From: GCA-2731375 sp964631725
GTDB taxonomy: Bacteria; Pseudomonadota; Alphaproteobacteria; GCA-2731375
Length of the DNA: 64,000 bases
NCBI GenBank assembly: GCA_964631725.1
Contig: CAZVYX010000026.1
Coordinates: forward strand, 1-64,000
Direction of reading: 5' to 3'
Positions 44,287 to 53,227 of the stretch are shown here, in pieces; the stretch's first letter is position 1; each line of letters begins with the position of its first letter. A model generated the notes under the pieces. The model had not been told where the DNA came from, searched no databases, and was given only the letters and a program-made list of their open reading frames with translations. Position numbers and translations under genes: made by a program.

Positions 44287-45387
44287 CTATTCCGACAGGT
44301 GAAACTGCAACAGCAAGGTGCGCTGCAGAGGATTGAAGTTGTCGTCTGACAGCATATAGATCCACCAGCCGCCCTTTGGGTCGGGGTGCACGGCCAGTCC
44401 TTCGAAATTATCCACCGACAGGGGCGGCACCAGGCGGGCCAATTCGACATCCATCAAACGGGCGCCCGGGGTAATCTTGTCCGCAGGAATATGGGACAGC
44501 CGGGCACCGGGACCGCCAATGACCGTATACCGCCGCTGCAACAGCAAGACATCGCCGTTGGGCAAGGCGGCCAGGTCCGTGGGCTTGAAAATGCCGATAC
44601 CCGGCCAATAGACCCGGCCCAGGCTCTCCCCATCGGGCGACAGCAGCCAGCCGATATAATCGCCACGGCCTTTCTTGCCGCCGTCCTTGCCCCCGTCCTT
44701 GCTGGTACGGAATTTCTCGCTCAACACCAGAATACGGCCATCGGGCAGCGCCGTCATGGCCTCCAGCCCGCCGTTTCGAGGCGCCTTGCCGATGCCAGGC
44801 GGCACCGCGAATAGACTGGGCTTGGCCGTCAAATCGGTGTAGCGAAGGACCCGGTGGCGAACCTCAAAACTGACCAGGTAGCTGCCGTCCGCCAATCTCT
44901 CGACGGCCTCGGCATCCTGGTCCAACTTGTCGGCGCGGCGGGAAATATAAGATCCCTTGATGCCGCGCAGACGGTGGAACCGGGTCTTGTCCAGGCCGAT
45001 CAATTTACCCGACTTATCCAGCAGCAACCGGGCGCGTAGCAGATCACCCTGATCGGACACGGCCGTCATCTCCGTACCATCTGCCGACAGGCTCAATCCC
45101 GACAAACCGCCGAAATTTCCCACATCGCTGGTTAGGGAAAAACCGCCACGGTATTGCAATACACCTATGGTGTTTTGTTTTGTATTTAAGGGGTTTAGAT
45201 TAATTTCCTCAACTTGTAAATTAAGCGGCCCCGTTTCCGAATCCGCCAAACTCGGCAGGCCGCAACTGGTCAATTGCGGCAGCAGCAACGCGGCGGCGGC
45301 AATGACGCTCTTCCGCGCCAGAACGCTCTGGACCAGCCGTCGGCGCCAGACCGCCGCTTTCGATCGTCGCGCATATATCGCCGGCAA
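44287..45387 (-). CDS. Phytase-like esterase-type lipoprotein
   Basis: 366 residues with a hydrophobic N-terminal segment and LTSC, a likely lipobox. The body is a beta-propeller of the esterase-like phytase family (conserved FGGLSGLSLSADGTEMTAVSDQGDL and NGGLEAMTALPDGRILVLSE). The start must be TTG 45387, since no ATG or GTG lies near the leader. GGGTGATC lies suitably upstream. It begins 17 bases after cobT in the same direction. True phytase activity is not assured, and periplasmic or outer-membrane anchoring is likely. Confidence 0.85.
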   Translation of the reverse strand: MPAIYARRSKAAVWRRRLVQSVLARKSVIAAAALLLPQLTSCGLPSLADSETGPLNLQVEEINLNPLNTKQNTIGVLQYRGGFSLTSDVGNFGGLSGLSLSADGTEMTAVSDQGDLLRARLLLDKSGKLIGLDKTRFHRLRGIKGSYISRRADKLDQDAEAVERLADGSYLVSFEVRHRVLRYTDLTAKPSLFAVPPGIGKAPRNGGLEAMTALPDGRILVLSEKFRTSKDGGKDGGKKGRGDYIGWLLSPDGESLGRVYWPGIGIFKPTDLAALPNGDVLLLQRRYTVIGGPGARLSHIPADKITPGARLMDVELARLVPPLSVDNFEGLAVHPDPKGGWWIYMLSDDNFNPLQRTLLLQFHLSE

Positions 45388-45403
45388 TTTCAGATCACCC
45401 GGA

Positions 45404-47269
45404 TCAGGCCACGCGCCGGCTTGCGGGCGAGTCCTCTTCTTCGTCGAACAGTTCCGCCAGCTTGTCCATCATCACGCCACCCAGTTGCTCGGCATCGACG
45501 ATGGTGACGGCCCGCTGGTAATAGCGGGTAACATCATGGCCGATGCCAATGGCGATCAACTCCACCGGAGACTGGCCTTCAATCCAACTGATGGCGGACC
45601 GCAGATGTTTCTCCAGGTAGTTGCCGGCGTTGACGGAGAGGGTCGAATCGTCCACCGGCGCGCCGTCGGAAATTACCATCAGAATACGGCGTTGCTCCGG
45701 TCGGTAAACCAGGCGGTTATGGGCCCAGATCAAGGCCTCGCCATCGATGTTTTCCTTCAACAGGCCTTCGCGCATCATCAGGCCAAGGCCACGCCGGGCC
45801 CGCCGCCAGGGTGCGTCCGCCGCCTTGTAGACGATATGGCGCAGATCGTTCAGCCGTCCCGGCGAGGCCGGCTTGCCCTCCCGCAGCCATTTTTCCCGGC
45901 TTTGCCCGCCCTTCCAGGCCCGCGTCGTGAAGCCGAGGATCTCGACCTTCACATTACAGCGTTCCAGGGTGCGGGCGAGGATGTCGGCGCACATGGCGGC
46001 GACGGTAATAGGCCGGCCGCGCATGGAGCCGGAATTGTCGATCAGCAGCGTAACCACGGTGTCGCGGAAATCCATGTCCCGCTCCATCTTGAAGGATAGC
46101 GGCAGCAACGGATTGGTCACCACCCGGGCCAGCTTGCCCGCGTCCAGCATGCCCTCTTCCAGATCGAACTCCCAACTGCGGTTCTGCTTTGCCAGCAGAC
46201 GCCGTTGCAGACGGTTGGCCAGGCGCGCCACGACGCCCTGCATATTCGATAGCTGTTGATCGAGGTAGGCGCGCAGGCGTCCCAGTTCCTCGGTATCGCA
46301 AAGCTCGGTCGCGTCGATTACTTCGTCGAATTCCTCGGTGAAGAAGCGGTAGGGCGGCTCGTTGGGGTTATCCGGCATCATATCGCCCGGCCGCCACTGC
46401 CGCCGGCCGCGCCCCGGTTCCTCGCTGCCCGACATGGCGTCGGCGTCTTCCGCCTCCATCTCGGAGTCGGCTTCCGCGTCACCATCGGCGGAGCCATCCT
46501 GGCTGTCCGAGCCGTCCGGGTCGCCGCTGTCGTCGGCCGCGCCCTCGCCGCCCTCGCCCTCGCCTTCGCCGTCGGCCATTTCCTCTTCGTCGTTCTCCGC
46601 CTGATCGTCCAGATCATCGGATTCCGTGCCGTCCTCGTCGCCCAGATCCAAATCCGCGATCAACTTCCGGGTCAGCTTGGCAAAGGCATTCTGATCGGTG
46701 ATCTCACCGGTCAGTTCAGACAACTCCTTGCCGGCCTTTTCCTCAACCCAGGGACGGATATGCTCGACCATGGGCTTGGCCGCGGACGGCGGCGCCTTGC
46801 CGGTCAATTGCTCCCGCACCAACATGCCGACAACCTCCGGCAACAGCGCCTCGCCCGGATCATTGACCGAGGCATAGCCGCGGGCCCGGCAGCGTTCCTC
46901 CAACATGGCATCGAGATTGTCCGAAACACCCATCATGCGCTTGGCGCCGAGGGATTCCACGCGCGCCTGTTCCGCCGCCTCGAACACGGCGCGGGCGGTG
47001 GCGCCCTTGGGTTGGTTCAAGGCGTGCAGGCGGTTGTCATGATGGCGCTGCCAAAGCGCCAGGGCATCGCCGCTGCCGCGTACATGCGCGACTTCCTCTC
47101 CACCCAATTCCCGGCTTGGTGTGGGCAAGCGGTTGCGGCCGGCGCCCGTGGCCGCACCCTCGGCGCCGAAGTTGACCGTCAGTTCGCTGTCGCGCGCAAT
47201 GGCGCGCACGGCCGCCGTCACCGCGCGTTTGAACGGTTCGACCGGGTTTTCCGGCTTCATCACCGCCAT
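45404..47269 (-). CDS. cobT: Cobaltochelatase CobT subunit
   Basis: 621 residues. With CobS and CobN, CobT inserts cobalt into hydrogenobyrinic acid diamide in the aerobic B12 pathway. The acidic linker (about 245-325, runs of Glu, Asp and Gly) precedes a C-terminal von Willebrand A domain with MIDAS motif IDNSGSMRG. ATG 47269 lies 4 bases after the cobS stop, indicating one operon. cobN is not in the window. Confidence 0.95.
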   Translation of the reverse strand: MAVMKPENPVEPFKRAVTAAVRAIARDSELTVNFGAEGAATGAGRNRLPTPSRELGGEEVAHVRGSGDALALWQRHHDNRLHALNQPKGATARAVFEAAEQARVESLGAKRMMGVSDNLDAMLEERCRARGYASVNDPGEALLPEVVGMLVREQLTGKAPPSAAKPMVEHIRPWVEEKAGKELSELTGEITDQNAFAKLTRKLIADLDLGDEDGTESDDLDDQAENDEEEMADGEGEGEGGEGAADDSGDPDGSDSQDGSADGDAEADSEMEAEDADAMSGSEEPGRGRRQWRPGDMMPDNPNEPPYRFFTEEFDEVIDATELCDTEELGRLRAYLDQQLSNMQGVVARLANRLQRRLLAKQNRSWEFDLEEGMLDAGKLARVVTNPLLPLSFKMERDMDFRDTVVTLLIDNSGSMRGRPITVAAMCADILARTLERCNVKVEILGFTTRAWKGGQSREKWLREGKPASPGRLNDLRHIVYKAADAPWRRARRGLGLMMREGLLKENIDGEALIWAHNRLVYRPEQRRILMVISDGAPVDDSTLSVNAGNYLEKHLRSAISWIEGQSPVELIAIGIGHDVTRYYQRAVTIVDAEQLGGVMMDKLAELFDEEEDSPASRRVA

Positions 47270-47273
47270 GGCG

Positions 47274-48278
47274 TCAGGCCAGCTGAATGTTCGCCGCCGA
47301 TTCCGGCAATTCGTGGCCGAAACAGCGTTGATAATATTCCGCCACCAACGGACGTTCCATCTCGTCACAGCGGTTCAGGAAACTGACCCGGAAGGCGAAG
47401 GCAACGTCGTCGAATATCCGGGTGTTGTCGGCCCAGGTAATCACCGTCCGTGGTGACATGACGGTGGAAATATCGCCGTTCATGAAGCCCGAGCGGGTCA
47501 GATCGGCGACCGAGACCATGGAGTTGATGTATTTTTGCCCCTGTTCGTCGGCCCAGTCGGGAACCTTGGCGGTGACGATACCGACCTCGTCGTCATGCGG
47601 CAGATAGTTCAGGGTGGTGACGATGTTCCAGCGGTCCATCTGGCCCTGGTTGATTTGCTGCGTGCCGTGATACAGCCCCGTGGTATCGCCCAGACCAACC
47701 GTGTTGGTGGTGGCAAAAAGGCGGAAGCTGGCATGCGGCCGGATCACCTTGTTCTGATCCAGCAGGGTCATCTTGCCGTCGACTTCGAGGATCCGCTGGA
47801 TCACGAACATCACATCCGGCCGGCCGGCGTCATATTCGTCAAACACCAGGGCGCAGGGATGCTGCAATGCCCAGGGCAGAATGCCTTCGCGAAATTCGGT
47901 AATCTGTTTGCCGTCGCGCAGAATAATCGCGTCCTTGCCCAACAGATCGATACGGCTGATATGGCTGTCCAGATTGACCCGGATACAGGGCCAGTTCAAA
48001 CGCGATGCCACTTGTTCAATATGGGTCGATTTGCCGGTGCCGTGGTAACCCTGGATTATGACCCGCCGATTGTGGCCAAAGCCGGCTAGAATGGCCATGG
48101 TGGTTTCATGATCAAACTGGTAGGCCTCGTCCAGGTCCGGCACGAGGTCGGAGCCCTGGGAAAAGGCCGGCACTACCATGTCACTGTCGAGGCCGAATGT
48201 TTCGCGTACATTCACCTGGGTATCGGGCTGGTCGATCGGATGGGCCGACGTATCGTCGGCGGTGGCAGTCAGCGTCAT
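47274..48278 (-). CDS. cobS: Cobaltochelatase CobS subunit (AAA+ ATPase)
   Basis: 334 residues of the MoxR-like AAA+ family. Walker A is GYHGTGKST and Walker B is ALVFDEYDAG. CobS powers cobalt insertion with CobT. The N-terminal DTQVNVRETFGLDSDMVVPAF is typical. In alphaproteobacteria it lies next to a J-domain gene, as here. Translated just before cobT. Confidence 0.96.
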   Translation of the reverse strand: MTLTATADDTSAHPIDQPDTQVNVRETFGLDSDMVVPAFSQGSDLVPDLDEAYQFDHETTMAILAGFGHNRRVIIQGYHGTGKSTHIEQVASRLNWPCIRVNLDSHISRIDLLGKDAIILRDGKQITEFREGILPWALQHPCALVFDEYDAGRPDVMFVIQRILEVDGKMTLLDQNKVIRPHASFRLFATTNTVGLGDTTGLYHGTQQINQGQMDRWNIVTTLNYLPHDDEVGIVTAKVPDWADEQGQKYINSMVSVADLTRSGFMNGDISTVMSPRTVITWADNTRIFDDVAFAFRVSFLNRCDEMERPLVAEYYQRCFGHELPESAANIQLA

Positions 48279-48341
48279 GGTACAGAATCCTGTTGCTTGC
48301 GTGGTTACTTGTAAGGTCGCGTCATATGAATTGCCCCGGAC

Positions 48342-48926
48342 CTAACCTTGCGGCAGGCCAGAGGACATTAGGTTGCTATACGCCTCGTTAATGGATTTGA
48401 AGCGCTCTTCGGCTCGTTTGTCGCCGCCATTCGCATCGGGGTGAAAACGTTTTACCAGTTGCTTATAACGCATTTTGATGTCTTGCAAGGTCGCCGTTTC
48501 ATCTAGATCCATTTGGGCCAGATATCGGCGCTGTTCGCGGGTCGGTTTGAGCGCGGGTTTTGCCGCTCCGGGGCGGCCATCGGGACCATCGAACAGGCCG
48601 TGATGGTCCCGCACCCGATCATCCATCCAGGCCTTATAGCCGCGCTCTCCCAGCTTCCAGGTCGGACGGTGGCCGGTAACCGCCTCGGTCCGGAAGCTTT
48701 CGATCTCGTCCTGATCCATGCCGGTGAAATAGTCCCAGCTACGGTTGTAGGCGGCCACATGTTCCAGACAGAACCAATAGAATTCATCCAGGTTGGTCTT
48801 GGATTTCGGCGCGCGGTGTTCGCCCGCCAGCTCACAGCCGGCGAAATCGCAAACGCGCTCTGGCTTCCCGGACGGCTCATCCACCCGGGTCTTCGACACC
48901 GGTATGTCATTCTTGGTTCTTGCCAC
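48342..48926 (-). CDS. J-domain (DnaJ-like) co-chaperone
   Basis: 194 residues. A zinc-free N-terminal region (CDFAGC, HRAPKS) leads to a C-terminal J domain with helix pattern and HPD motif (KRFHPDANGGDKRAEERF). The J domain stimulates DnaK ATPase. The short protein placed before cobS and divergent from bolA is a standard alphaproteobacterial arrangement. Its client is unknown, although the CobS/CobT complex is a reasonable guess. Confidence 0.9.
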   Translation of the reverse strand: MARTKNDIPVSKTRVDEPSGKPERVCDFAGCELAGEHRAPKSKTNLDEFYWFCLEHVAAYNRSWDYFTGMDQDEIESFRTEAVTGHRPTWKLGERGYKAWMDDRVRDHHGLFDGPDGRPGAAKPALKPTREQRRYLAQMDLDETATLQDIKMRYKQLVKRFHPDANGGDKRAEERFKSINEAYSNLMSSGLPQG

Positions 48927-49029
48927 GGAGGGAGTATGCTGGCTTCGGGTCCGGCTTTCAATAGTGCAGGGAACCGTTGCATTGCCGCCGAATTGTCAGG
49001 CGGGTTTTTTGATGAAGGGGAATTTTGTG

Positions 49030-49314
49030 ATGTCCATGGCGGCAACGATCGAAGCGAAATTGCGGGCGGCCTTCGCCCCGGCGCGGCTGGTAGTGGAAGA
49101 CCAATCTGAAATGCATGCGGGCCACGCCGGCGCCCGCGAAGGCGGGGAAAGCCATTTCGCGGTGGTAATCGAAGCCGAGACATTTGAAGGTATGAGCCGC
49201 GTGGCCCGCCAACGCCTTGTAAACCAAGCGTTGAGCGAGGAATTGGCCGGCGGCATTCATGCGTTATCCATTCGCGCATTGACGCCAAGTGAGGCGCGAG
49301 AATTGTCGCAGTAG
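49030..49314 (+). CDS. bolA: BolA-family protein
   Basis: 94 residues. The class II KH-like fold shows in AATIEAKLRAAF and VIEAETFEGMSRVARQRLVNQAL. His (GHAGAREGGESHF) may join iron-sulfur coordination with a monothiol glutaredoxin. ATG 49030 follows AAGGGG. The frame upstream to 48793 is antisense to the J-protein gene and not real. It regulates iron and cell shape in known cases. No grxD is adjacent. Confidence 0.92.
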   Translation: MSMAATIEAKLRAAFAPARLVVEDQSEMHAGHAGAREGGESHFAVVIEAETFEGMSRVARQRLVNQALSEELAGGIHALSIRALTPSEARELSQ

Positions 49315-49466
49315 ACTGATATTGCCTGATAAAAGAAACGATACCAGAAAATTAGTCGTAGGGTTGCTTTATTTGCATTTATATCCTCTTTTATAGAGTG
49401 ATTGCAAAAATATTCTCATTATGGTTTTATCTCCTCGGCCTAACATGTTAATTAGAGGATTGGACC
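49315..49466. other. AT-rich leader before the ribbon-helix-helix gene
   Basis: Strongly AT-rich compared with its surroundings, with TTGCAAAAATATT-type sequence and AGAGGATTGG near the start. It probably holds the promoter and operator of the small RHH gene. I cannot assign a regulator. Confidence 0.4.
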
Positions 49467-49742
49467 ATGTCGCAAGAGGCTCATCACGGATTTAGCGGTA
49501 TTGGCGGCACCCGCCGCAACATTCGGATCGGCGACCGCCGCACGTCGATTAAGCTGGAACCGGAAATGTGGGACGCTTTGGTGGAAATCTGTGACCGGAC
49601 CGAGAAGAATCTGAACCAGATCTGTACCGAAGTGCACAGCGCCGGCAATGCCAATGAACCCGATGACGATACCGGCAGCGCTAATTTCACGTCGGAATTG
49701 CGGGTATTTATTCTGGATTTCTACCGCGCCAATGCCCGCTAA
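49467..49742 (+). CDS. Ribbon-helix-helix domain protein
   Basis: 91 residues. RRTSIKLEPEMWDALVEICDR is a ribbon-helix-helix strand-plus-helix, followed by a second helix. This matches the alphaproteobacterial RHH_4 group. It is probably a DNA-binding regulator. No toxin gene lies beside it. AGAGGATTGGACC gives a good ribosome-binding site. Confidence 0.83.
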   Translation: MSQEAHHGFSGIGGTRRNIRIGDRRTSIKLEPEMWDALVEICDRTEKNLNQICTEVHSAGNANEPDDDTGSANFTSELRVFILDFYRANAR

Positions 49743-49785
49743 GCTCTGAAGGATATCGCGAGGCGGACTTGAGGCAGCGCCGCCG

Positions 49786-51090
49786 TTACGATTTCCCAGC
49801 CGGGGGCCGTACTCGAACGGCGGTTACCTGGTTACGCAACCGGCGCATGACTTCGAATGTGAAGCCATCAAGACTAAAGCGTTCCCCGACATCGGGAAGG
49901 CGCCGTGCCAGGTGAATGACCAGGCCGGCAATGGTCGCGGCGTCATCTTCGGGCAAATCCCAGTCAAAATCGCGGTTCAGGTCCCGCATGGTGACCACGC
50001 CATCGATCATGAAGCTGCCGCCCGCCTCGCGCCGCACGGCGCTGGCGCGCAGGACATCATGCTCGTCGCTGATATCACCGACGATTTCCTCGAGGATATC
50101 CTCCAGGGTAACCAGCCCCATGAGCGCGCCATATTCATCGACGACCAGGGCGAAATGCTCGCGCCGCGCCCGAAAGGCGTTCAACTGCTCCATCAGCGTC
50201 GTGGTCTCCGGCACAAACCAGGGCTCCCGCCAAAGCTCCCGAAGGCCGGACCTTCCCAGGCCATGATCCGGATTAGCCGCCATTTCGGTAGCGCCGGCGC
50301 TGATGGCGCGCAACAGATCCTTGGCATGCAGAACACCGACGATGTTGTCGAAATCTCCGCGCCACAACGGCACGCGGCTGTACGGCGTGGCCAGCAGGGC
50401 CTCGGCTATTTTCTGCGCCGGCTGGTCGGCGTCCAACATGATCATGTTCTTGCGATGCACCATGATTTCCGAGACTTCCACATCGGACAGGTCCAGGATG
50501 GCGTCCAGCATGTCGCGGTCGCTTTTTACCATAGCGCCGTCGCGGGCGTGCAGCGCCAGGGCGCCGCGCAGTTCCTCCGAGGCATCCGCCGCCGCCGCGT
50601 CCCGGTGGCGTATGCGCGCACCGAACAACCCCAGGAAGCCGGTGACAATGGTTTGCACCAGATCGACCACCGGGCCCAGGGCGACAACAATGGGCCCGAT
50701 AATGGGGCCGGCCGCCAGGGCGGTACGGTCGGGCCGGTTCAGGGCGTAGGTCTTCGGCAACACCTCGGCAAAAACAACGACCAGGGCGGTCATGATGGCG
50801 GTGGCATAGGCCACGCCTGCCTTGCCGAACAGGGCAATCATGACCGAAGTGGCCACGGCGGAGGCCAGGATATTGACCAGGTTGTTGCCCAGCAGCACGG
50901 CCCCGATCAGACGCTCGGGCCTGGCAATCAATCGGTTGACCCGGCTGGCGCGGCGCACGCCGCGGCGTTCCAACTGATGCATGCGCGCCCGGGAGACCGC
51001 CGTCAGGGCTGTTTCCGTACCGGAAAAAAATGCCGAAAGAACCAACAGCACCAACACGCCCAATATGGAGAACAGTATTTCGCCGTCCAT
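49786..51090 (-). CDS. HlyC/CorC-family membrane protein (CNNM-like)
   Basis: 434 residues. A DUF21 membrane domain (four helices, residues 1-190) is followed by a CBS-domain pair (about 210-330) and a C-terminal CorC_HlyC domain (about 345-430). Family members export Mg2+ or Co2+ or regulate it. A Gly-rich hinge links the parts. It lies 28 bases after aroB in the same direction, a common synteny in alphaproteobacteria, so probably co-transcribed. Confidence 0.93.
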   Translation of the reverse strand: MDGEILFSILGVLVLLVLSAFFSGTETALTAVSRARMHQLERRGVRRASRVNRLIARPERLIGAVLLGNNLVNILASAVATSVMIALFGKAGVAYATAIMTALVVVFAEVLPKTYALNRPDRTALAAGPIIGPIVVALGPVVDLVQTIVTGFLGLFGARIRHRDAAAADASEELRGALALHARDGAMVKSDRDMLDAILDLSDVEVSEIMVHRKNMIMLDADQPAQKIAEALLATPYSRVPLWRGDFDNIVGVLHAKDLLRAISAGATEMAANPDHGLGRSGLRELWREPWFVPETTTLMEQLNAFRARREHFALVVDEYGALMGLVTLEDILEEIVGDISDEHDVLRASAVRREAGGSFMIDGVVTMRDLNRDFDWDLPEDDAATIAGLVIHLARRLPDVGERFSLDGFTFEVMRRLRNQVTAVRVRPPAGKS

Positions 51091-51117
51091 TGCGTCCTTG
51101 TCCCTACCTCTTTCTCG

Positions 51118-52281
51118 CTATCCGGCCCGGGTTGGCCGTAATGCGGCATGCAGCATCGCTTTCACCTCTTCCTCGGCGACGTCCTTGGTGACGAAAGCCT
51201 GGCCGATGCCGCGGGCCAGAATAAACGTCAATTGACCGTCCGAGACTTTCTTGTCCTGACGCATGTGTCCAACCATGGTCTCCGCCGTCAGCTCCGCAAG
51301 AGCTAGCTCGTACGCCCCGGTCGGCAGCCCCATCTCCGACAGGTGCCGCCGCACCCGTTCGGCGTCCTGGCTGGGACACAGACCGAGCCGGGTTGAAAGC
51401 GCAAAGGCCATGCACATGCCCACCGAAACCGCCTCGCCATGCAGCACCCGGCCGTCGTAGCCGGCTTCGGCCTCCAAGGCATGGGCAAAGGTATGGCCAA
51501 GATTAAGCAGGGCCCGATCGCCGCTTTCCCGCTCGTCCCGGGCAACAATCGCGGCCTTCGACCGGCACGATACCGCCACCGCATGGCGCATCGCTTCGGC
51601 CGAGCCGGCCAGCAAATCGGCGCCATTTTTCTCCAGCCATTGAAAGAAGTCGAAATCGTCAATCAGGCCGTACTTCACCACCTCGCCATAGCCGGCGCGC
51701 AACTCCCGCGCCGGCAAGCTGGTCAGCGCCGCGACATCGGCCAATACCAGACGGGGTTGATGGAAAGCACCAATCAAGTTCTTGCCTTGGGCCGCGTTGA
51801 TCGCCGTCTTGCCGCCGACGGAGCTGTCGACCTGAGCCAGCAACGTGGTAGGCAGTTGGATGAAATCTATTCCGCGCCGCAGTATCGCGGCCGCGAAGCC
51901 GGCCAAATCGCCGACCACGCCGCCGCCCAGGGCCAGAATCGTGTCCCGCCGTTCGATCCGCAGATCCAGCAAGTTGTCGAGCAGACTCTGTAGCTGCGTG
52001 AAATTCTTGCTGCCTTCGCCGGCGGGCACGATGATGGCGTCATTGCCGATGCCGGATCCGTTCAACGCATCCTGCAATGGCGCCAAATGCAGTCCGGCCA
52101 CGGTCTCGTCGCTGATGACAACCACCCTTGGCCGCTTCAGCACGGGCGCCAAATAGGTCCCCGCATCGGCCAACAAACCCTCGCCGATAATAATGTCGTA
52201 GGAGCGCTCGGCCAATTCGACCCGCACCGTTTCGGCCGGCGCGGCAGCGCCATTACCAGTCTGTTTCGGGCTGCCCACCAT
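51118..52281 (-). CDS. aroB: 3-dehydroquinate synthase
   Basis: 387 residues. AroB makes 3-dehydroquinate from DAHP, using NAD and a metal, in the second step of the shikimate pathway. GGGVVGDLAGF binds NAD. The metal ligands are Glu in GYGEVVKYG and His in NLGHTFAHALE and LHGEAVSVGM. ATG 52281 overlaps the aroK stop by one base. A longer frame to 52521 is antisense-like and rejected. Confidence 0.97.
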   Translation of the reverse strand: MVGSPKQTGNGAAAPAETVRVELAERSYDIIIGEGLLADAGTYLAPVLKRPRVVVISDETVAGLHLAPLQDALNGSGIGNDAIIVPAGEGSKNFTQLQSLLDNLLDLRIERRDTILALGGGVVGDLAGFAAAILRRGIDFIQLPTTLLAQVDSSVGGKTAINAAQGKNLIGAFHQPRLVLADVAALTSLPARELRAGYGEVVKYGLIDDFDFFQWLEKNGADLLAGSAEAMRHAVAVSCRSKAAIVARDERESGDRALLNLGHTFAHALEAEAGYDGRVLHGEAVSVGMCMAFALSTRLGLCPSQDAERVRRHLSEMGLPTGAYELALAELTAETMVGHMRQDKKVSDGQLTFILARGIGQAFVTKDVAEEEVKAMLHAALRPTRAG

Positions 52282-52841
52282 TAGTCTCCGTCCTTTGAGC
52301 CAGCCGCCAAATATTGCCGCAAGGCCGTCACGATGTCCTCCACGACATCCTCGTGCGGTCCCAGACCCGAGGTCACCGTCAAATCCGCCTGAGCGTAGAC
52401 CGGATCGCGCTCCGCCATCAGCTGGCGCAGGATCTGTTCCGGATCGCCCTTTTTCAACAGCGGCCGGTTGTCCCGGCGCAGCACGCGTTCCAGCAAAATC
52501 TCCAAATCCGCCCGCAGCCATATGGAGATGCCACGATCCCCGATCGCGTCGCGGGTCTCCGCATCCATGAAGGCACCGCCGCCCGTCGCCAGGACCCGCG
52601 GCGGGCCATCCAGCAGGCGGGCGATAACCCGGCGCTCCCCATTGCGGAAGGCGGCCTCGCCATGACGGGCGAAGATTTCCTCGATGCTGCAGTCAGCCGC
52701 CTTCTCGATTTCCTGATCGGCATCGAAAAATGGCAATTCAAGACGTTTTGCCAGCCGCCGCCCAACGGAAGACTTGCCCGCGCCCATCAGGCCAACCAGG
52801 ACGACGCCGCGGTCCAACTCGGGAAGGATTGCTTCGCTCAT
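52281..52841 (-). CDS. aroK: Shikimate kinase
   Basis: 186 residues. It phosphorylates shikimate with ATP. Walker A GLMGAGKSS, the DADQEIE segment, the GGGAF phosphate loop and the LID region RRDNRPLL are all present. I start at ATG 52841, with 52868 a possible alternative. The TAA stop and the aroB ATG overlap, so the two enzymes are coupled. Confidence 0.96.
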   Translation of the reverse strand: MSEAILPELDRGVVLVGLMGAGKSSVGRRLAKRLELPFFDADQEIEKAADCSIEEIFARHGEAAFRNGERRVIARLLDGPPRVLATGGGAFMDAETRDAIGDRGISIWLRADLEILLERVLRRDNRPLLKKGDPEQILRQLMAERDPVYAQADLTVTSGLGPHEDVVEDIVTALRQYLAAGSKDGD

Positions 52842-53086
52842 GTCGCTTTCAATGACCGTCGGCGCCATGCACGGTCAAGCCAGAGATAATGCAAGGCGTC
52901 TGCTACAAAATTGTTTGGCGCCCTTGCCGGGTTCCGTTGCAACGCGGACCGGCAATATATAGATTGGCGCCTAAGTCGACTAAGTTTTGCCACATTTGCA
53001 GTTTAGCAAATAACCATTCGGCTGTCGCCATTCGCCATGCCGAAGATTGAAAGCCGCGCATCCACCGAACGAATTTATTATTCGAA

Positions 53087-53227
53087 ATGAAAAATGTATC
53101 CTTGATCATTATTGCCTTTGTCGTGTTGTTGCTAGCGGGTGGCATGGCCTTTCTGGCGATGTGGGAGATCCCGGCGCCCAGCGCGCCCGTACATAAGGTT
53201 CTGCCCGATGACCGCTTCCCACGCTAA
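53087..53227 (+). CDS. Small single-pass membrane protein upstream of xerD
   Basis: 46 residues, too short for usual gene finders. A transmembrane helix at about residues 5-25 (LIIIAFVVLLLAGGMAFLAM) is followed by a short Pro-rich tail ending VHKVLPDDRFPR. It resembles, from memory, small conserved proteins of Rhodospirillales at the same place. The downstream exported protein's start (53208) lies inside it, so they overlap by 20 bases and are probably coupled. Function unknown. Confidence 0.72.
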   Translation: MKNVSLIIIAFVVLLLAGGMAFLAMWEIPAPSAPVHKVLPDDRFPR